Shown piece after piece: positions 24,190-36,697 of a stretch of 64,000 bases of DNA; the stretch's first letter is position 1; the number at the start of each line of letters is the position of its first letter. The stretch covers positions 6,984,453-7,048,452 of the forward strand of contig RPFO01000079.1 of NCBI GenBank assembly GCA_009746045.1, read 5' to 3'. The notes beneath the pieces were generated by a model, which worked only from the letters and a program-made list of their open reading frames with translations, was not told where the DNA came from and did no database searches. This stretch comes from Mesostigma viride. Its lineage: Eukaryota > Streptophyta > Mesostigmatophyceae > Mesostigmatales > Mesostigmataceae. A program made the translations under genes and the position numbers.

Positions 24190-27100
24190 ATGGACGACAT
24201 GATTGAGGCGGGCAACACCGGCGGGAGGGTAAAATGGAAGAACACATTGGAAGAGCCAGTACGTAGCCCCCCCGCTTTCTGATTGGGCAAAACAGCTCTG
24301 CGCACGTTACTGACGGCACACAGAGGCCTGCATGTCTAACATTGATCGCCCCGAACTCTTCTTGCCGGATCTCCTTGGGCAGGTTTCCGTGACAATACTC
24401 AATGAGGTTAAATCAATATACAACAAAGTTCGTTTCATTCTCGCGCCGTCGGCAAATCCGACCGTCATTGTGCGAAGGGAGCTGCGCAACTGTACGTGCC
24501 ATAGTTATAGATCCATGCACGCTGACGCATTCGTTGGGTCATCTCCTTGGATTTCTTCCCCCCTGCATGAGATTTTCGACCTGCAGGGAAGTCGTCACCA
24601 CCTTGGAGCGTACTGGCCGTTAATATGTTCTTGTATTCGTCGTGTGTGTGTGCAACCAATGCGCAGGGGATCTTTTCGGACCGCTCATATTTGGCCTCTT
24701 CTTGGCAACGTAAGTACCTTATTCATTATGTCTGATCGAGCATGCCTCGGAAAATAGCCGTGCTCAGGTTCTCAATCCCCCTGATAGTAGCCTGGCTGCA
24801 CTCTGGGATTTTTGTACAAGCTACCTGGAAGCCTTGCATCCAAGTAGACATCTGTCATGCGTGTTCCGCTTCTCTACAGAAGACTAGACACTGGACCAAC
24901 GTTGCGTACCGCATTGCTCTTGATGGCGTACATCTTCATTAACCACACTAAAATAGTTTTGGTTCGATACTGGATCTTCGTTTACCACACTGGTTGGACG
25001 CATGAAACTGCCTGCCATCAAAAGTCTCTCATTGCAACTCATGGGTGATGATACCTACGCCGGCCACCACGTCATCATTCTGCCCAAATGGTCAGGATAC
25101 CGGCAGTGTTAGCTACCCACAAGTAGGTGGATTCGTTCGGGGAAATTTCAAAGGATACATACTGGAAATCTTGCACCTTGTCGCCCTTACTGTCGCCCTC
25201 ACGCCCATGCCTGTTGCCCTGACTGCCGCACTCACGCGCGCCCATGCCTGTTGCCCTCACGCGCGCCCGTGCCTGTTGCCCTCACGCGCGCCCGTGCCTG
25301 TTGCCATTACTGCCGCCCTCACGCGCGCCCATGCCTGTTGCCCTCACGCGCGCCCTTGCCTGTTGCCCTTACTGCCGCCCTCACGCGCGCCCATGCCTGT
25401 TGCCCTCACGCGCGCCCTTGCCTGTTGCCCTTACTGCCGCCCTGACGCGCGCCCATGCCTGTTGCCGTCACGCGCGCCCGTGCCTGCTGCCCTGACGCGC
25501 GCCCATGCCTGTTGCCCTCCCGCGCGCCCATGCCTGTTGCCCTCGCACGCGCCCATGCCTGTCGCCCTTACTGCCACCCTCACGCGCGCCCATGCCTGTT
25601 GCCCTTACTGCCGCACTCACGCGTGCCCATGCCTGTTGCCATTACTGCCGCCCTCACACGCGCCCATGCCTGTTGCCCTTACTGCCGCACTCACGCGTGC
25701 CCAACATGCCTCCCCCCCCGCAGCATGCTGAGCTGGAGCGCGACTGAGGAGCACCAGGTGCTCGTCTTTGCGACGGTCTTTATACTCGTGTGGGCGGGGG
25801 CGGCTGTCGTCACGCTCAACGGGCTGCTGCTGGGGGGGAACATGTACGTATGCTTGCGCACGCACCCTCTATGGTGATCTGTGTGTGGCGCCACGGGCTG
25901 CTGCTGGCTGGGAAGGTGTATGTGGTGCTTAGCGGAGACAGCCCACCATCAAGTCGGGTCTGTTCAGTGGGTGGGAACATGCGTGCTTGCCCACCCGGCG
26001 GCTGCTGGCTGGGGATGCGTGGGGATGCTCCCGCACGTGCCATGCGTAGGGGCGTGTGTTGTGCTCGATGGGCGGCTGCTGGCTGGGGGCAGTGTGTCGG
26101 TGCTATGATAACTGTGTCATGTTATCAGTTTTATGGTTGTGTGGTTATCAGGATTATGAAGACAGTATGTGTTATCAGTTTTATTGATGCGTGGTTATCA
26201 GTGTTATGAGAAGTGGTTCGTAATAAGTCCTATTTATCAGTGTTATCAAGGTTATCAGGGTTATCGGGTGTGGGAAACATTCTTGAACTTGGATGCATGC
26301 GCAACCACGGCGTGGCTTGCTGGCTTCATGGGCGGCGGCGGGGGGGCGTAGGTGTGTGTAATGTAGCCTCTGTCGTTCCGATGAGACAACCAGCGCAGGC
26401 CTCAAGTGCATGTCTGGGATGAATGGATGCGTGGGGGGGGCAGGGGTGGGGGATGCGTACAGGAACTTTGGACGCGTGCGGACGCACGCGCACGCTACTT
26501 CTATGGATATGTTTTCCTCCGGCACGGAACATGTCTGGTGTGAGTATTATATATGCGAGCCATGAACAGGTGTGTTGTCAAGCGGTGTGGTGGACCTGCC
26601 ACGACCACCACGGTATGCTGCCATGGACCCATCTGTATGTACTACCACCACCCGCCCCGTCACGGTGCCCTGCCCATCCTATTTATTTGACGGCATCATC
26701 TCCCTGCTTCTCACTGCCGTCACCCCACCCTCATGCAGTTGATTGTTTATAAGATACAAGAAATATGTAGCCATCCCCGTGCTGCCCGGTCCCCCCTGTG
26801 CACCTCGCTGATCTGTTGACCGGCTGTACCTCCCGGCTGCCCACGTCTGTTTTTTCCCGGCCTACCGCCCCCGGCAGCATCTTCTTCCAGAGCGTGTGCC
26901 TGCTGGGCTACTGCCTGGTCCCGCTGATCGGCGGGTGGCTGCTCTGCCAGCTGACCACGCTCCACAGCGTGCGCGCCGTGTTCATCGCGCTCAGCTTTGT
27001 GTGGTCCACCTACGGTGGGTTTACGTATACACGCCCATCAGGATAGGCTCGTTTAAATAACGAGCCGGCGCGTTACATAACACGTATACCTCAATGGAAT

Positions 27101-27889
27101 GGTGGTGGGCGTGCGCGTGCGCTGGGTTGGGACGAAACCACGCCGGTATAGGTGCGTGGCCACCTACATCTGTCCATGGCGGGACTCCGCTGCCCTCACT
27201 GTCACAGTCTATGTAAGATATATCAGTAGCGGGGGCCTATATAAGATATATATGTAGTCTAGAGATATGTCACGGGGGGGCATCGGCAGCCAATGGCCAT
27301 CGAAGCGGACAGGACAAGCAGTTCTACAGGAAAGCCTTTTTTGGATGCCAGCTGTCCCCTCCTGGAGTCAAGGCTGTGGGATTATATTCATCCGTGCTAT
27401 GTATAGACATGAGTCGTCGTGCCGTTCCGTGTTTTCTTCGAGGGTGCTTTGCTGTAATTGAGGACTGAATGGGCAGGAGGGGTCTCGAGGAGGCTTGAAT
27501 AGGAATGATGGGTCTCAGGGTGGTTTGATAGGCATGATGGGTTTCGAGGAGGCTTGAACAGGAAGTTGTGTCTTGAGAGTTGAGGAGGCTTGAATAGGAT
27601 TGATGGGTCTCAGGGTGGCATTCTTGTGTCAGCATCATTCGTGAAATCAATAAGACATGCGCAGGCGTGAATTCGTGCTGTGATGGTAGCAGGCTTAGTT
27701 GTGCCAGTTCAATACATGGCACTTCCACGTGCTCAACCTTTTTCGCTTTCTGCTGTGTCTGCGGCGCGTGCCTTCCTTGCAGCGTCGGTGCCCTTCTTCA
27801 GCTCCGTGGTCCCCCCACAGCGGAGGATCCTCGCCGTCTACCCCGTGTTCTTGTTCTACTTTGCCATGAGCGCCTTGATATTCGTCTAG
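24190..27889 (+). CDS. YIPF6: YIPF6-type Yip1-family Golgi membrane protein, six exons
   Basis: Coding exons are 24190-24258, 24383-24491, 24667-24709, 25724-25843, 26878-27014 and 27783-27889. They total 585 bases, or 194 codons plus TAG, with consistent phases and GT-AG introns. The N-terminus is cytosolic; TLEEPV and NWDLFGPLIFG are family signatures. The remaining part has about five membrane segments with VVTLNGLLLGGN, IIFFQSVCLLGYC, then RRILAVYPVFLFYF near the C-terminus. These match plant and animal YIPF6/Yip4 closely in order and length. The family acts in Golgi membranes with Rab GTPases; that role is family knowledge. The ATG at 24190 is the first in frame, and no frame break was seen. 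Introns hold a minisatellite (25200-25705) and low-complexity DNA. Confidence 0.92.
25200..25705. repeat. Minisatellite in YIPF6 intron 3
   Basis: Many diverged copies of a unit containing CACGCGCGCCCATGCCTGTT and CCTTACTGCCGC. It ends 18 bases before the acceptor of exon 4. Several overlapping ORFs here are repeat artefacts. Confidence 0.9.
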
Positions 27890-28500
27890 TGGAGCTGTGA
27901 TGCCATCTTACTACATGGATCTTGTCGACGTGGCTGAGTTCTGAGAAAACCGTCTGGATGGGCGCGCCATAATTTGTCCTTGGCAGTTCATGGAAGCTTT
28001 CCGGCTGGTACAAATAAAAACTCCTGGTGGCAGCTGATTTCCGTCTTTTTTGTTTCCAAAGCTTTCGTGTGCAGATTCTGCAAACGGGCAGTATTGCAGG
28101 GTTCCACCAAGCACCCACTTGTTTGGGTTCCCGATGCGGATATATGCTGCTCTGCACGGCAGGCGTGACACATGGCCGTTACTCGCGTTGTTGCATGGGA
28201 TTGTACATGTGGCAATCAACTGGCCAGTTAGCCGCCATGTCAGGGATGGAAGACTCCAGCCATGGTTTGGATATTGGACGCTGTCCAGAGCCTCTCATTT
28301 GGACACTCAGTTAGCTGATGGCAATGGCTCCGTCTCCATTCTCAAGGAGTCAGCCCGTATAGTAGGCAAACACAGCGAGCATGCACCTGTGATTAGTTGT
28401 CTCACTTAATGCACCCGTGATTGCGTCAGTGCACAATGCAGCACATACGCAGTTGTCTCACTTAGTATGTATGCAGTGTGCATGGCATACAGATCATGGA
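27890..28500. other. Downstream of YIPF6; no gene recognised
   Basis: No coding frame with family features and no TGTAA was seen in the first 300 bases after the stop. Confidence 0.35.
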
Positions 28501-28858
28501 TCCATCCTGGGCAGCGTTTACAACGTTTACAATATATCAACCGAGTACTAAGTAAGTACTTGTGTGTCATGCGCATAGGCATGCCATGGAGTACTATGCT
28601 AATCTAATTAGAAAAATAGTTACACGAAAGTTGAAACAAACAGACAGATATCGTCTGCATCATTCCCCGACCATATCAAGGAGACAACGTGCATATCAAG
28701 GAGACAACCAGCACATATAATCACTGCGCTGGTTGTCTCCTTGATGCAGTCACTAAATAAAAAATTAAATTGGAATTGCGACATTAGTTAATTAATTAAG
28801 AACTTATCTCCATTGGGAGTACATGTAGCACATATCCCTGAGAAGGGGCATATGGCTT
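28500..28858. repeat. Decayed dispersed repeat, left part
   Basis: Matches segments at 16480-16620 and 55826-55893. It carries three copies of the CTGGTTGTCTCCTTGAT motif: two reversed (28673, 28693) and one forward (28729). The matching sequence resumes at 30570, after the element inserted at 28863. Confidence 0.6.
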
Positions 28859-28862
28859 TTAA

Positions 28863-30565
28863 CCCCTAAATGGTCTGGCTGCCGATTTTCCGCAGGCCTA
28901 AAACTGAGTTACAGCCGACACGTCGGCCCCTTCTCGGGGGACCAAATGCCGCGAAAACTATTGAGAATTAGGAAACGTTTAGCTGAGAAGATCGAAAGTT
29001 TATAATTTTCCTCACAGCATGGTACTAGGGTTTGCATACTTCTGACAAAGTTATAGAGGTGTTCTGGCCGGTCAAAGTACAAGGGGTCAGGGTACTTTTT
29101 CACGTACAACGTGCATTCCGGAAAACGACGACCTGGCCATGGCGGCTTGCGCCCACGCATGGCATTTACGTTTGCGTTCGAATTTTCTGGCCAAACTTAG
29201 GGTATTGATTTTAAACGTCCTAAAGATCATACAGGCCAATTTTTGGTGCGCGGGAATGCCATTTGATAGGTGTCGGCAGCGTTCTTGCTGGAAAAAACTG
29301 CGATCAGGCCGGACGATAGAAACGTTGACAGCAATACCTTTCCGGCGTATTTTAAAGGATATATCGGTTTCTTTGTACTTTTTATGATACATAGTAGTCG
29401 TAAACGTTCAAGGGTGGCCAGAAATCGCCGAATCCAGCGACCATGCTGCACAACTTTGGTGTGCCGAAATGCGCCATTTTGCGGCCACCGCCTGGGCCAA
29501 GGTAACGCCATCCATGCCTGGTAAAGCTTAAGCATCGTTTTCCTATCGATGTTTGACGTTTATATATACGTTCTAGCTTGTGTAGCACATTCTTTTTGCA
29601 CTATTCATGCTCTTTCTTGACCCTGGCCTGGCCCCTTTCTAAAACACCCTTCTTAGATGCTTCCCTCAGTCAGTTGACCTGGCACAGGGTGATGGTGATA
29701 AGTTTTAGAGGCTGTATGGGTTTGAATACCTCCATATATGTTTGTTATACATTTCCCACACACATATTGCATGAGTGTGAGGCAGTTGGCTGGTCTCTGT
29801 GGCATCATCAAGCATGTAACCGGTGAGTAGAAGCTTCCCATTGTCAGCATGTGCCACCAGGTGTGCTGGCCATCACCTGGCAAGCTATAGCAGCTTAGGC
29901 CTAGTTTATCCTTGCTAGGGCAAGCTGAAATAGGCTTAAAATCACTAGTTTGTTGGTGGCTGCCTCCTAGAATGCATGCCTTGCGTAGGGTATCCGCACC
30001 ACGTTACCTACGTGCATGGACAAGGTGGCACCTGCACATAGGTGCCATGTAAGGGCAGTGTGATGATGCAGTTATGTTTCCCCATCATTGTGGAAGCGAA
30101 ATGTATTGTGTGGCATGGTTGGGGGCCATATTAGTAGGTATTAGTAGGTAGTATGCCCACTCCTACCCCCTTGGTTGCTTTTTACCAACCGTACCCCTAT
30201 GGGCTGTACTGGGTGTAACTGCTGGTATACCCACCCAAATGATGACCCCAATGGCTCAAACTGTTCAGCAACTAATTGTTTATCATCCCTGAAGTGGTAG
30301 GTGCCTAGCTCTTACAACATAATTCAAAATGCACATTCTACCCAAAATGAAAACGCTCGTTTTGACCCCCCTGACTTTGAAGGCAGTTATACATGGCCTA
30401 CCCTGCATATATGTAAGGTTGTGATATACCAACCCGAAGGGCAACTCATGGACATGCTTGGCCCCCAAGGACAGCCATTGGATATGGGTGGGTTGGATGG
30501 CATCTGGTTTGCAAAATTGTGAAGTTACAGCCGATGCATCGGCAGTATTTCTGCCCATTTAGGGG
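28863..30565. mobile_element. 1.7-kb piggyBac-like non-autonomous element
   Basis: Flanked by TTAA on both sides (28859-28862 and 30566-30569). Termini are CCCCTAAATGG and its perfect complement. The piggyBac family inserts at TTAA and has termini rich in C at the 5' end, so the fit is good. It interrupts a dispersed repeat whose uninterrupted relative is at about 16080-16190. Near each end is GTTACAGCCGA followed by a palindrome (GCCGACACGTCGGC left, GCCGATGCATCGGC right), both in the same orientation. Internal ORFs are short and unrecognised; no transposase was seen. Confidence 0.78.
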
Positions 30566-30569
30566 TTAA

Positions 30570-31520
30570 TACATTCTGGGCTACTTCCTGCAAGGGTTAG
30601 GGTGTAAACTACACCTGCTCTGGGTGCACAGGTGCACCACTGATGATGTATTCTGATGATGTATGATCATACCTAAAAGGCCTGGCGGTGGAAGAAGATA
30701 GTCATGAAGGCTCACACGCCCGACCCTGTGGCCGGCAAGCCACCTCCCCCCAAGCGGCGGAGGCGCTTTGATGAGTAGGGCAGTTAGGATTTTTCTAGAC
30801 TAGATAGATTAGCGTTAGGATAGTCAGATTACGCGGATCTCTCCACCACCACCCATCAAGGAATATGTGCTACATGATCTCCCAACGGAGGCATGTTATA
30901 ATTTAATTTATTTAATTTAATAATATATTAATTAAAGGGTGGAAGATAACTGTTATGGCTAGGCAATGGCTAGGGCATGGCATCTCAGCAGAGAGCTACT
31001 CTCTCTGCATGGGCAAAGCATGACTACTACATAATGCTATGCATCACCTGACCAGTGCATCACCTGGGCATCGATCACCTTCTAGTACTTACACCGGCTC
31101 CCCCGCCGGCCGCGGTCTGCCCGGCCGGCAGATCGATCGAGCTAGGGAGGTACCTAGGTCGGCCATAGCTCCCATCGCTGTTGTTGCTGCACCAGGGTCA
31201 AGTCGTCGTCCAATTAAGGTGTAGTGTGTCCTTAGCTCGAGCCGCTTGCGGCGTCTGAGGAACGAAATCTTGTCCGCCATGTTCTCAAATTGATCATGAT
31301 CGAGCAGCAGCGGGGGCGGTCCCACCTTACCCCGTGAGCGGGGAAGGCAGTCCACGGGCCTCCAGCTTGATCTCACCAATTACTGAGGCCCGTGCGGCCA
31401 AGGATTTCGTTCTCAAACGCCTGTGCAAGCTTTGAACACGGAGTTCTCACCTTCTGGACACCAAGTCGAAGTTCTTGAAGATGCGCAGGCCTGCGCTGGT
31501 TGTCTCCTTGATGACATTAA
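30570..31520. repeat. Decayed dispersed repeat, right part
   Basis: Continues the repeat interrupted at 28863; 30570-30640 matches 16125-16195. It ends near a copy of CTGGTTGTCTCCTTGAT at 31496. The ORF on the minus strand at 31089-31379 has no recognised family. Confidence 0.5.
30704..30778 (+). other. Short ORF ending in a basic cluster
   Basis: 24 codons ending KPPPPKRRRRFDE, then a stop. It resembles the tail of a nuclear protein and could be a captured terminal exon within the repeat. No acceptor is convincing. Confidence 0.15.
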
Positions 31521-32483
31521 GGCTGCGTTTAATTGTCGAGCTCGGCCTCAGGACTTCGAGTAAAGAAAGGAGGGCTCTCAGCCGAGGACAAGGAACTGTC
31601 CCTCGTGCCTGATGACCACCTTATTGCCTCCCCTGCTGTAGAATACTGCTTTAACAACACACACTTTGCACAGTCTGATGATGAAGCCGCACATGCGGAA
31701 TTTATTGAGAAAGTTAATACAATTACAACACGTTGATAGTCTCAATATCGATGCACTCCATGCTCACGAGCCCGCAGTTAGGCAGCGCTCCATGACATGC
31801 TACTGGCCTTGCTCCCAAGGAAAGGGAGAAACACGAAGGCCACTAACGAGAGACTCGAAGAGACTACACGCTACGTGAGACTCGGTGAGAGTCCTCTTCG
31901 ACTATGAACCAAACCATTCGTCATGCCACACGCATGACACACGCCACACTTGTCAGTCCAGCCAGGAATGCCCAAACTATCTTGCTGCCTGAACCATGCA
32001 AATAGAAACTGCATCAGTTCCAGTTGCCGTCCTGGCTTTCTACCACACATGCCAACAAAAGCAGAAAGGCATCCCGACAAATCTAAATTGCTACCCTGTT
32101 GCCGATCTCATCTCCTAGAGGCTCCGGCATTTCTGTCCCTGGGAATGTCCGGCATTGAGTCACGACCACCAAGGTCGAAGCATAACATCCTTCAAACAAT
32201 CTGCACGCTCACACCTTGCGTGTGAGTGGCCCAGCAAACATTGCTTCTAATCTTTCCTTTCTAGAAGAAATCCCTTTGTAGGGCTGCCAGCGATTTCGCA
32301 TTCATTAATTCCAGCGATCTGGCTCCGCACCGCAAATTGTCCTTTTCCATTTTCTGTCCAGTCCTCATAACGTTGACCCGCTATTCTACACCACAAAGAC
32401 ACCTGGCCTGTCAATAGCCTCGGCGCTGTTGAAGTCCAGCAGTCCAGCTCCAGCTCCAGCTCCAGCTGTCCACTAACTCGCGT

Positions 32484-32615
32484 ATGATCCTCTCGACGCT
32501 GCGCACTTGTGCTGCCGTCCGCTCAAGTACGTCAGTGCTGCGCGCCCAGCCGTGCCTGGCCCGGCGCGCGCGCACGTGCACTTTCGTCCGCTCTTATGCT
32601 GCAAGTGCTAGTGTC
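32484..32615 (+). CDS. Possible first exon with a mitochondrial-type presequence
   Basis: The frame from ATG at 32484 begins MILSTLRTCAAVRSSTSVLR and continues rich in Arg, Ser and Ala with no acidic residues for about 40 codons, as in mitochondrial targeting peptides. A later exon could follow a GT near 32623, but no downstream partner was found. Retroelement remnants follow within 350 bases, so the gene may be broken. Confidence 0.25.
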
Positions 32616-32978
32616 CCCTCCCCGGTCACTAGCCTTTGTCGAAAATGCGCAGAAAACAAATTCCTTGCGCACGTCACCGGTATTGTGCATAGTGGGCGCC
32701 CGGATGACATAGCTCGCGTCCGTGACAGCTGTCGCGTCTGCGTACCACAATCTCCGGCGCCACCATGGCGGCTGGCCATGCTCAGCTTTGGTAAAACCCA
32801 AATGAGCGCATGAGCTGACGTGCCTGCCTTAACTGCATGCCCGGTGGGGTGGGCGAGGACCTGTCCCATGATTCCCCCCCTCGCTGGCTCTCATGGCTCC
32901 TCACATGGCCAGCGACCGTGCCAACACCACAGCAGCTCAGGAAATGGTGACGCTACTGGTTGCGAAACGGGCAGCGAC

Positions 32979-33125
32979 ACAAACTGGGCAAAACCACTGG
33001 CCGGCCCGCTGGCACGGTGGTGAGCGCTGGCTGCAAGCAGTGCATGTGCCACCCACAATTACAGTGATCACACAGCAACATGGTATCCCCCTGCATGCAT
33101 GGTCTACGCGATGGCAAACCTGACA
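32979..33125 (-). pseudogene. Decayed PHD finger
   Basis: Read across two compensating frame changes, the minus strand gives CQVC, then MLLCDHCNCGWHMHCL, then WFCPVC. This is the Cys4-His-Cys3 layout of a PHD zinc finger (normally a histone-tail reader). The frame breaks show it is not translated as such now. PHD fingers are known in some green-algal retroelements, and integrase remains lie next to it on the other strand, so a mobile-element origin is likely but not shown. Confidence 0.5.
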
Positions 33126-33221
33126 CTGTGCGTCCTTGACCCGCCTGGCCGTGTGCGGGGCGAGGTCAGGCAATAAGTTGGGCAACGAACACGGACTGAG
33201 GTTGCTTACGTTATCGGTGGT

Positions 33222-33309
33222 GCGACTGCCGTCGACGCCCTCCAGAATGGCGCCCCCGCGGAGGTGGTCACCGACCAGGGCGGGGAGTTTCGTGGGGAAT
33301 TTCAGGAAT
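33222..33309 (+). pseudogene. Fragment of a Ty3-type integrase core
   Basis: The plus-strand frame codes about 29 residues including EVVTDQGGEFRGEFQ. This is the segment around the second catalytic Asp of Ty3-family integrases. It stops where the LTR-like repeat begins at 33310. No other domain of the element is visible nearby. Confidence 0.65.
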
Positions 33310-34031
33310 TGTCAACGACGACCAGGGTGCCCGAAGGCCCTGTCCCTTGTCTCGTTCTCAGTCTTACACACATTCTTAACAAAACCAATACATTGTCGTA
33401 TCCGTCAGTCCATCCTCATGGCAACTGACTGCATGCAACCACTCACGGGGGCTGCTCCGGGCTGCTCGAACTATTTCACCCCATGAAGACAACAAACCGG
33501 TTGTGAGGGAGAGAAACGGACGAACAACGACCACCATGGTTCGTTGCTCATCCTTCTATACTGCTCAAAGCTCAAGCCTGGCGGCTGGCGCCACTAACGC
33601 CATTTTAGACATCAGCCAATCATAACATTGTCTAATTTCCGACAAGCTAAACTTCAAGCTTTATCTGTCAAGCGAACACAAATATACAAGGGCAAATCTA
33701 TCGGCCATGCCAGGCACCGCCTGGGGCTTAATTCCTTGCATTTGTGTCTGGTGTCCCACGTTGAAATCCTAAAATTGCACAGCTGCTCAGTGCCTCGCCG
33801 GCTTGCTGTGTACCAGCATATTCGGCAAACTGCCCTTGTGACGAATGTCAGTGAAATTCAGGTCCGCCCAAAAGTTCCGTCAGCAAATTCAGCGGACTTG
33901 GCGCGTGAGTACAACTGAGATCGATCCGCGGCGTCAGTACCGGGCCGCGGTATAGCAACCCGCACAAGGCTGCGGACGTCAGAATTACGCTAAAATCTGA
34001 ATTGCGGACGTGATAGATCACGGACGCGACA
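33310..34031. repeat. LTR-like repeat, copy A (722 bp)
   Basis: A nearly identical sequence lies at 47839-49055 in the same orientation. Both copies start TG and end CA, with TGTC...GACA inverted ends in copy A. The five bases before copy A are GGAAT and the five after copy B are GGACT, which differ by one. Neither copy has matching flanks of its own. ORFs inside are unrecognised. Confidence 0.65.
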
Positions 34032-34157
34032 GCTGTCGCGTTTGCGTGCCATATCATCCTGGACTGGTCATTACCGCTACTTGGAATGCATCCACTATCA
34101 GCAGTAATCATGTGTGTGATATGCCACCTGGAGCCCCCCCCACTCTTTAGCTCACAA

Positions 34158-34186
34158 GGGTGGTTTTACCGGATTAGGATACATTT
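34158..34186. repeat. 29-bp inverted repeat, left member
   Basis: Starts GGGTGGTTTTACCGGATTAG. Its exact reverse complement is at 47213-47241. AGGATACATTT is repeated just inside, near 34194. Confidence 0.8.
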
Positions 34187-34860
34187 TTTTGTCTAGGATA
34201 CATTTGATGCAGTGTGCAGTTTTCAGATGTGTTTGTGGGGGTTGATTGCGCCTAGCATTCATTTTATTGAAGCAATGAGTTTCCCAAGATATACATTATA
34301 TAAACTAAGACAATTGACCCATTAACGCAATGAGACAACATCAATGAGACAACATATGCCAATTGAAGGCTGCCCGCAACTTTATTCCAAGCTCATTATT
34401 ATATGATTCCAAGACCATAACTCTTCCAAGACCGTACATCTTCAAGATATAGCACTACAGACACCCACGCGGCTTCCGCGGTCATCACGCTCCTCCTCCA
34501 AGACAACTCAACCTTACAGGACGCTGGGCCATCATACGTCCGGAATAATTGTGTCACTTATTACATAACCAAACTTTTTGAGGGATCGCCACGGTTGCAT
34601 GGTTTCAACACATGCGCCCTGCACTCATGTGCATCAAAGGTGTTGCGTAGTGCCAACTCAGTGTCAAAGAACTGATTCAATAATATTTCCCGTATGGCCA
34701 TGAAGGCCCACATGAGTTAAACATGGCCGAGAGTGATTGCATCATCCTTCTTGGCGACATCGGTCTTGACGACGTCGATGGGGAAGACGGCAGCACCTGC
34801 ATGTGAACAAAAGAATCCATGAACTGTGGCATCCAAAGGCAACAACATATTAGCATCCCA
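34187..34860. other. No gene recognised
   Basis: AT-rich sequence with GAGACAACAT repeated near 34330. GTGCCAACTCAGTG near 34651 has a close match near 46792. No coding frame has family features. Confidence 0.35.
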
Positions 34861-34867
34861 TTGAACA

Positions 34868-36330
34868 CGCAGCCACGCTGACCCGGCCATCCAGCCGCCC
34901 ACGCAGCCACAGAGCCAGCCAGCCACGCAGTGACGCACCCACCCAGCCACACATCCACGCATCCACGCACCCGGCACCCCCCCCCCCCCCAGCCAGCCAC
35001 GCAGCCACGCAGCCACGCAGCCACGCAGCCACGCAGCAGCGCAGCCACGCAGCCACACAGCCACGCACCCTCCTTTCCAGCCACGCAGCCACGCAGCCAC
35101 GCAGCCACGCAGCCACGCAGCCACGCAGCCACGCAGCCACGCAGCCACGCAGCCACGCAGCCACGCAGCCACGCAGCCACGCAGCCACGCAGCAGCGCAG
35201 CTACGCAGCCACACAGCCACGCACCCTCCTTTCCAGCCAAGCAGCCACGCAGCCACGCAGCCACGCAGCAGCGCAGCCACGCAGCCACACAGCCACGCAC
35301 CCTCCTTTCCAGCCACGCAGCCACGCAGCCACGCAGCAGCGCAGCCACGCAGCCACACAGCCACGCACCCTCCTTTCCAGCCAAGCAGCCACGCAGCCAC
35401 GCAGCCACACAGCCACGCAGCCACGCAGCCACGCAGCAGCGCAGCCACGCAGCCACACAGCCACGCAGCCACGCAGCCACGCAGCAGCGCAGCCACGCAG
35501 CCACGCAGCCACGCAGCCACGCAGCAGCGCAGCCACGCAGCAGCGCAGCCACGCAGCAGCGCAGCCACGCAGCCACACAGCCACGCACCCTCCTTTCCAG
35601 CCACGCAGCCACGCAGCCACGCAGCCACGCAGCCACGCAGCCACGCAGCCACGCAGCCACGCAGCAGCGCAGCCACGCAGCCACACAGCCACGCACCCTC
35701 CTTTCCAGCCAAGCAGCCACGCAGCCACGCAGCCACGCAGCCACGCAGCCACGCAGCAGCGCAGCCACGCAGCCACACAGCCACGCAGCCACGCAGCCAC
35801 GCAGCCACGCAGCCACGCAGCCACGCAGCCACGCAGCCATGCAGCCACGCAGCCACGCAGCAGCGCAGCCACGCAGCCACACAGCCACGCACCCTCCTTT
35901 CCAGCCACGCAGCCACGCAGCCACGCAGCCACGCAGCCACGCAGCCACGCAGCAGCGCAGCCACGCAGCCACACAGCCACGCACCCTCCTTTCCAGCCAA
36001 GCAGCCACGCAGCCACGCAGCCACGCAGCAGCGCAGCCACGCAGCCACACAGCCACGCACCCTCCTTTCCAGCCAAGCAGCCACGCAGCCACGCAGCCAC
36101 GCAGCCACGCAGCCACGCAGCCACGCAGCCACGCAGCCACGCAGCCACGCAGCCACGCAGCCACGCAGCCACGCAGCAGCGCAGCCACGCAGCCACGCAG
36201 CAGCGCAGCCACGCAGCCACACAGCCACGCACCCTCCTTTCCAGCCAAGCAGCCACGCAGCCACGCAGCAGCGCAGCCACGCAGCCACACAGCCACGCAC
36301 CCTCCTTTCCAGCCAAGCAGCCACGCAGTC
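34868..36330. repeat. Octamer array CAGCCACG with higher-order blocks
   Basis: About 1.46 kb of CAGCCACG units broken by variants (CAGCAGCG, CAGCCACA). CACCCTCCTTTCCAG recurs about ten times and defines higher-order blocks. ORFs of 500-551 codons on both strands are consequences of the repeat. Confidence 0.95.
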
Positions 36331-36404
36331 ACACAGTCAAATCCCCCCTACACCCCCCCCCCACACACACCCCCACCCCACCCACTCAACACTACACGAA
36401 TGAC

Positions 36405-36540
36405 TCACAAAGAACTGCTGCACCACCGATGATCCCTGCGGGAACTGCTCTGCTGCCGACGGTCCCTGCGAAAACTGCTGCAGTGCCGACAATGCCTGTG
36501 GAAACTGCGACATTGCCGACGCTGCCTGCGGGAACTGAAG

Positions 36541-36621
<81 letters not shown>

Positions 36622-36658
36622 AGTTGTTGCTGCAGTTGCTGCTGCAGTTGCTGCTGCA

Positions 36659-36697
<39 letters not shown>

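Noticed and set aside
34677..36432. ORFs of 371-551 codons on both strands
   Set aside because: The octamer array lacks stops in several frames; the translations are Cys/Val/Ala/Trp or Ser/His/Ala/Thr repeats.
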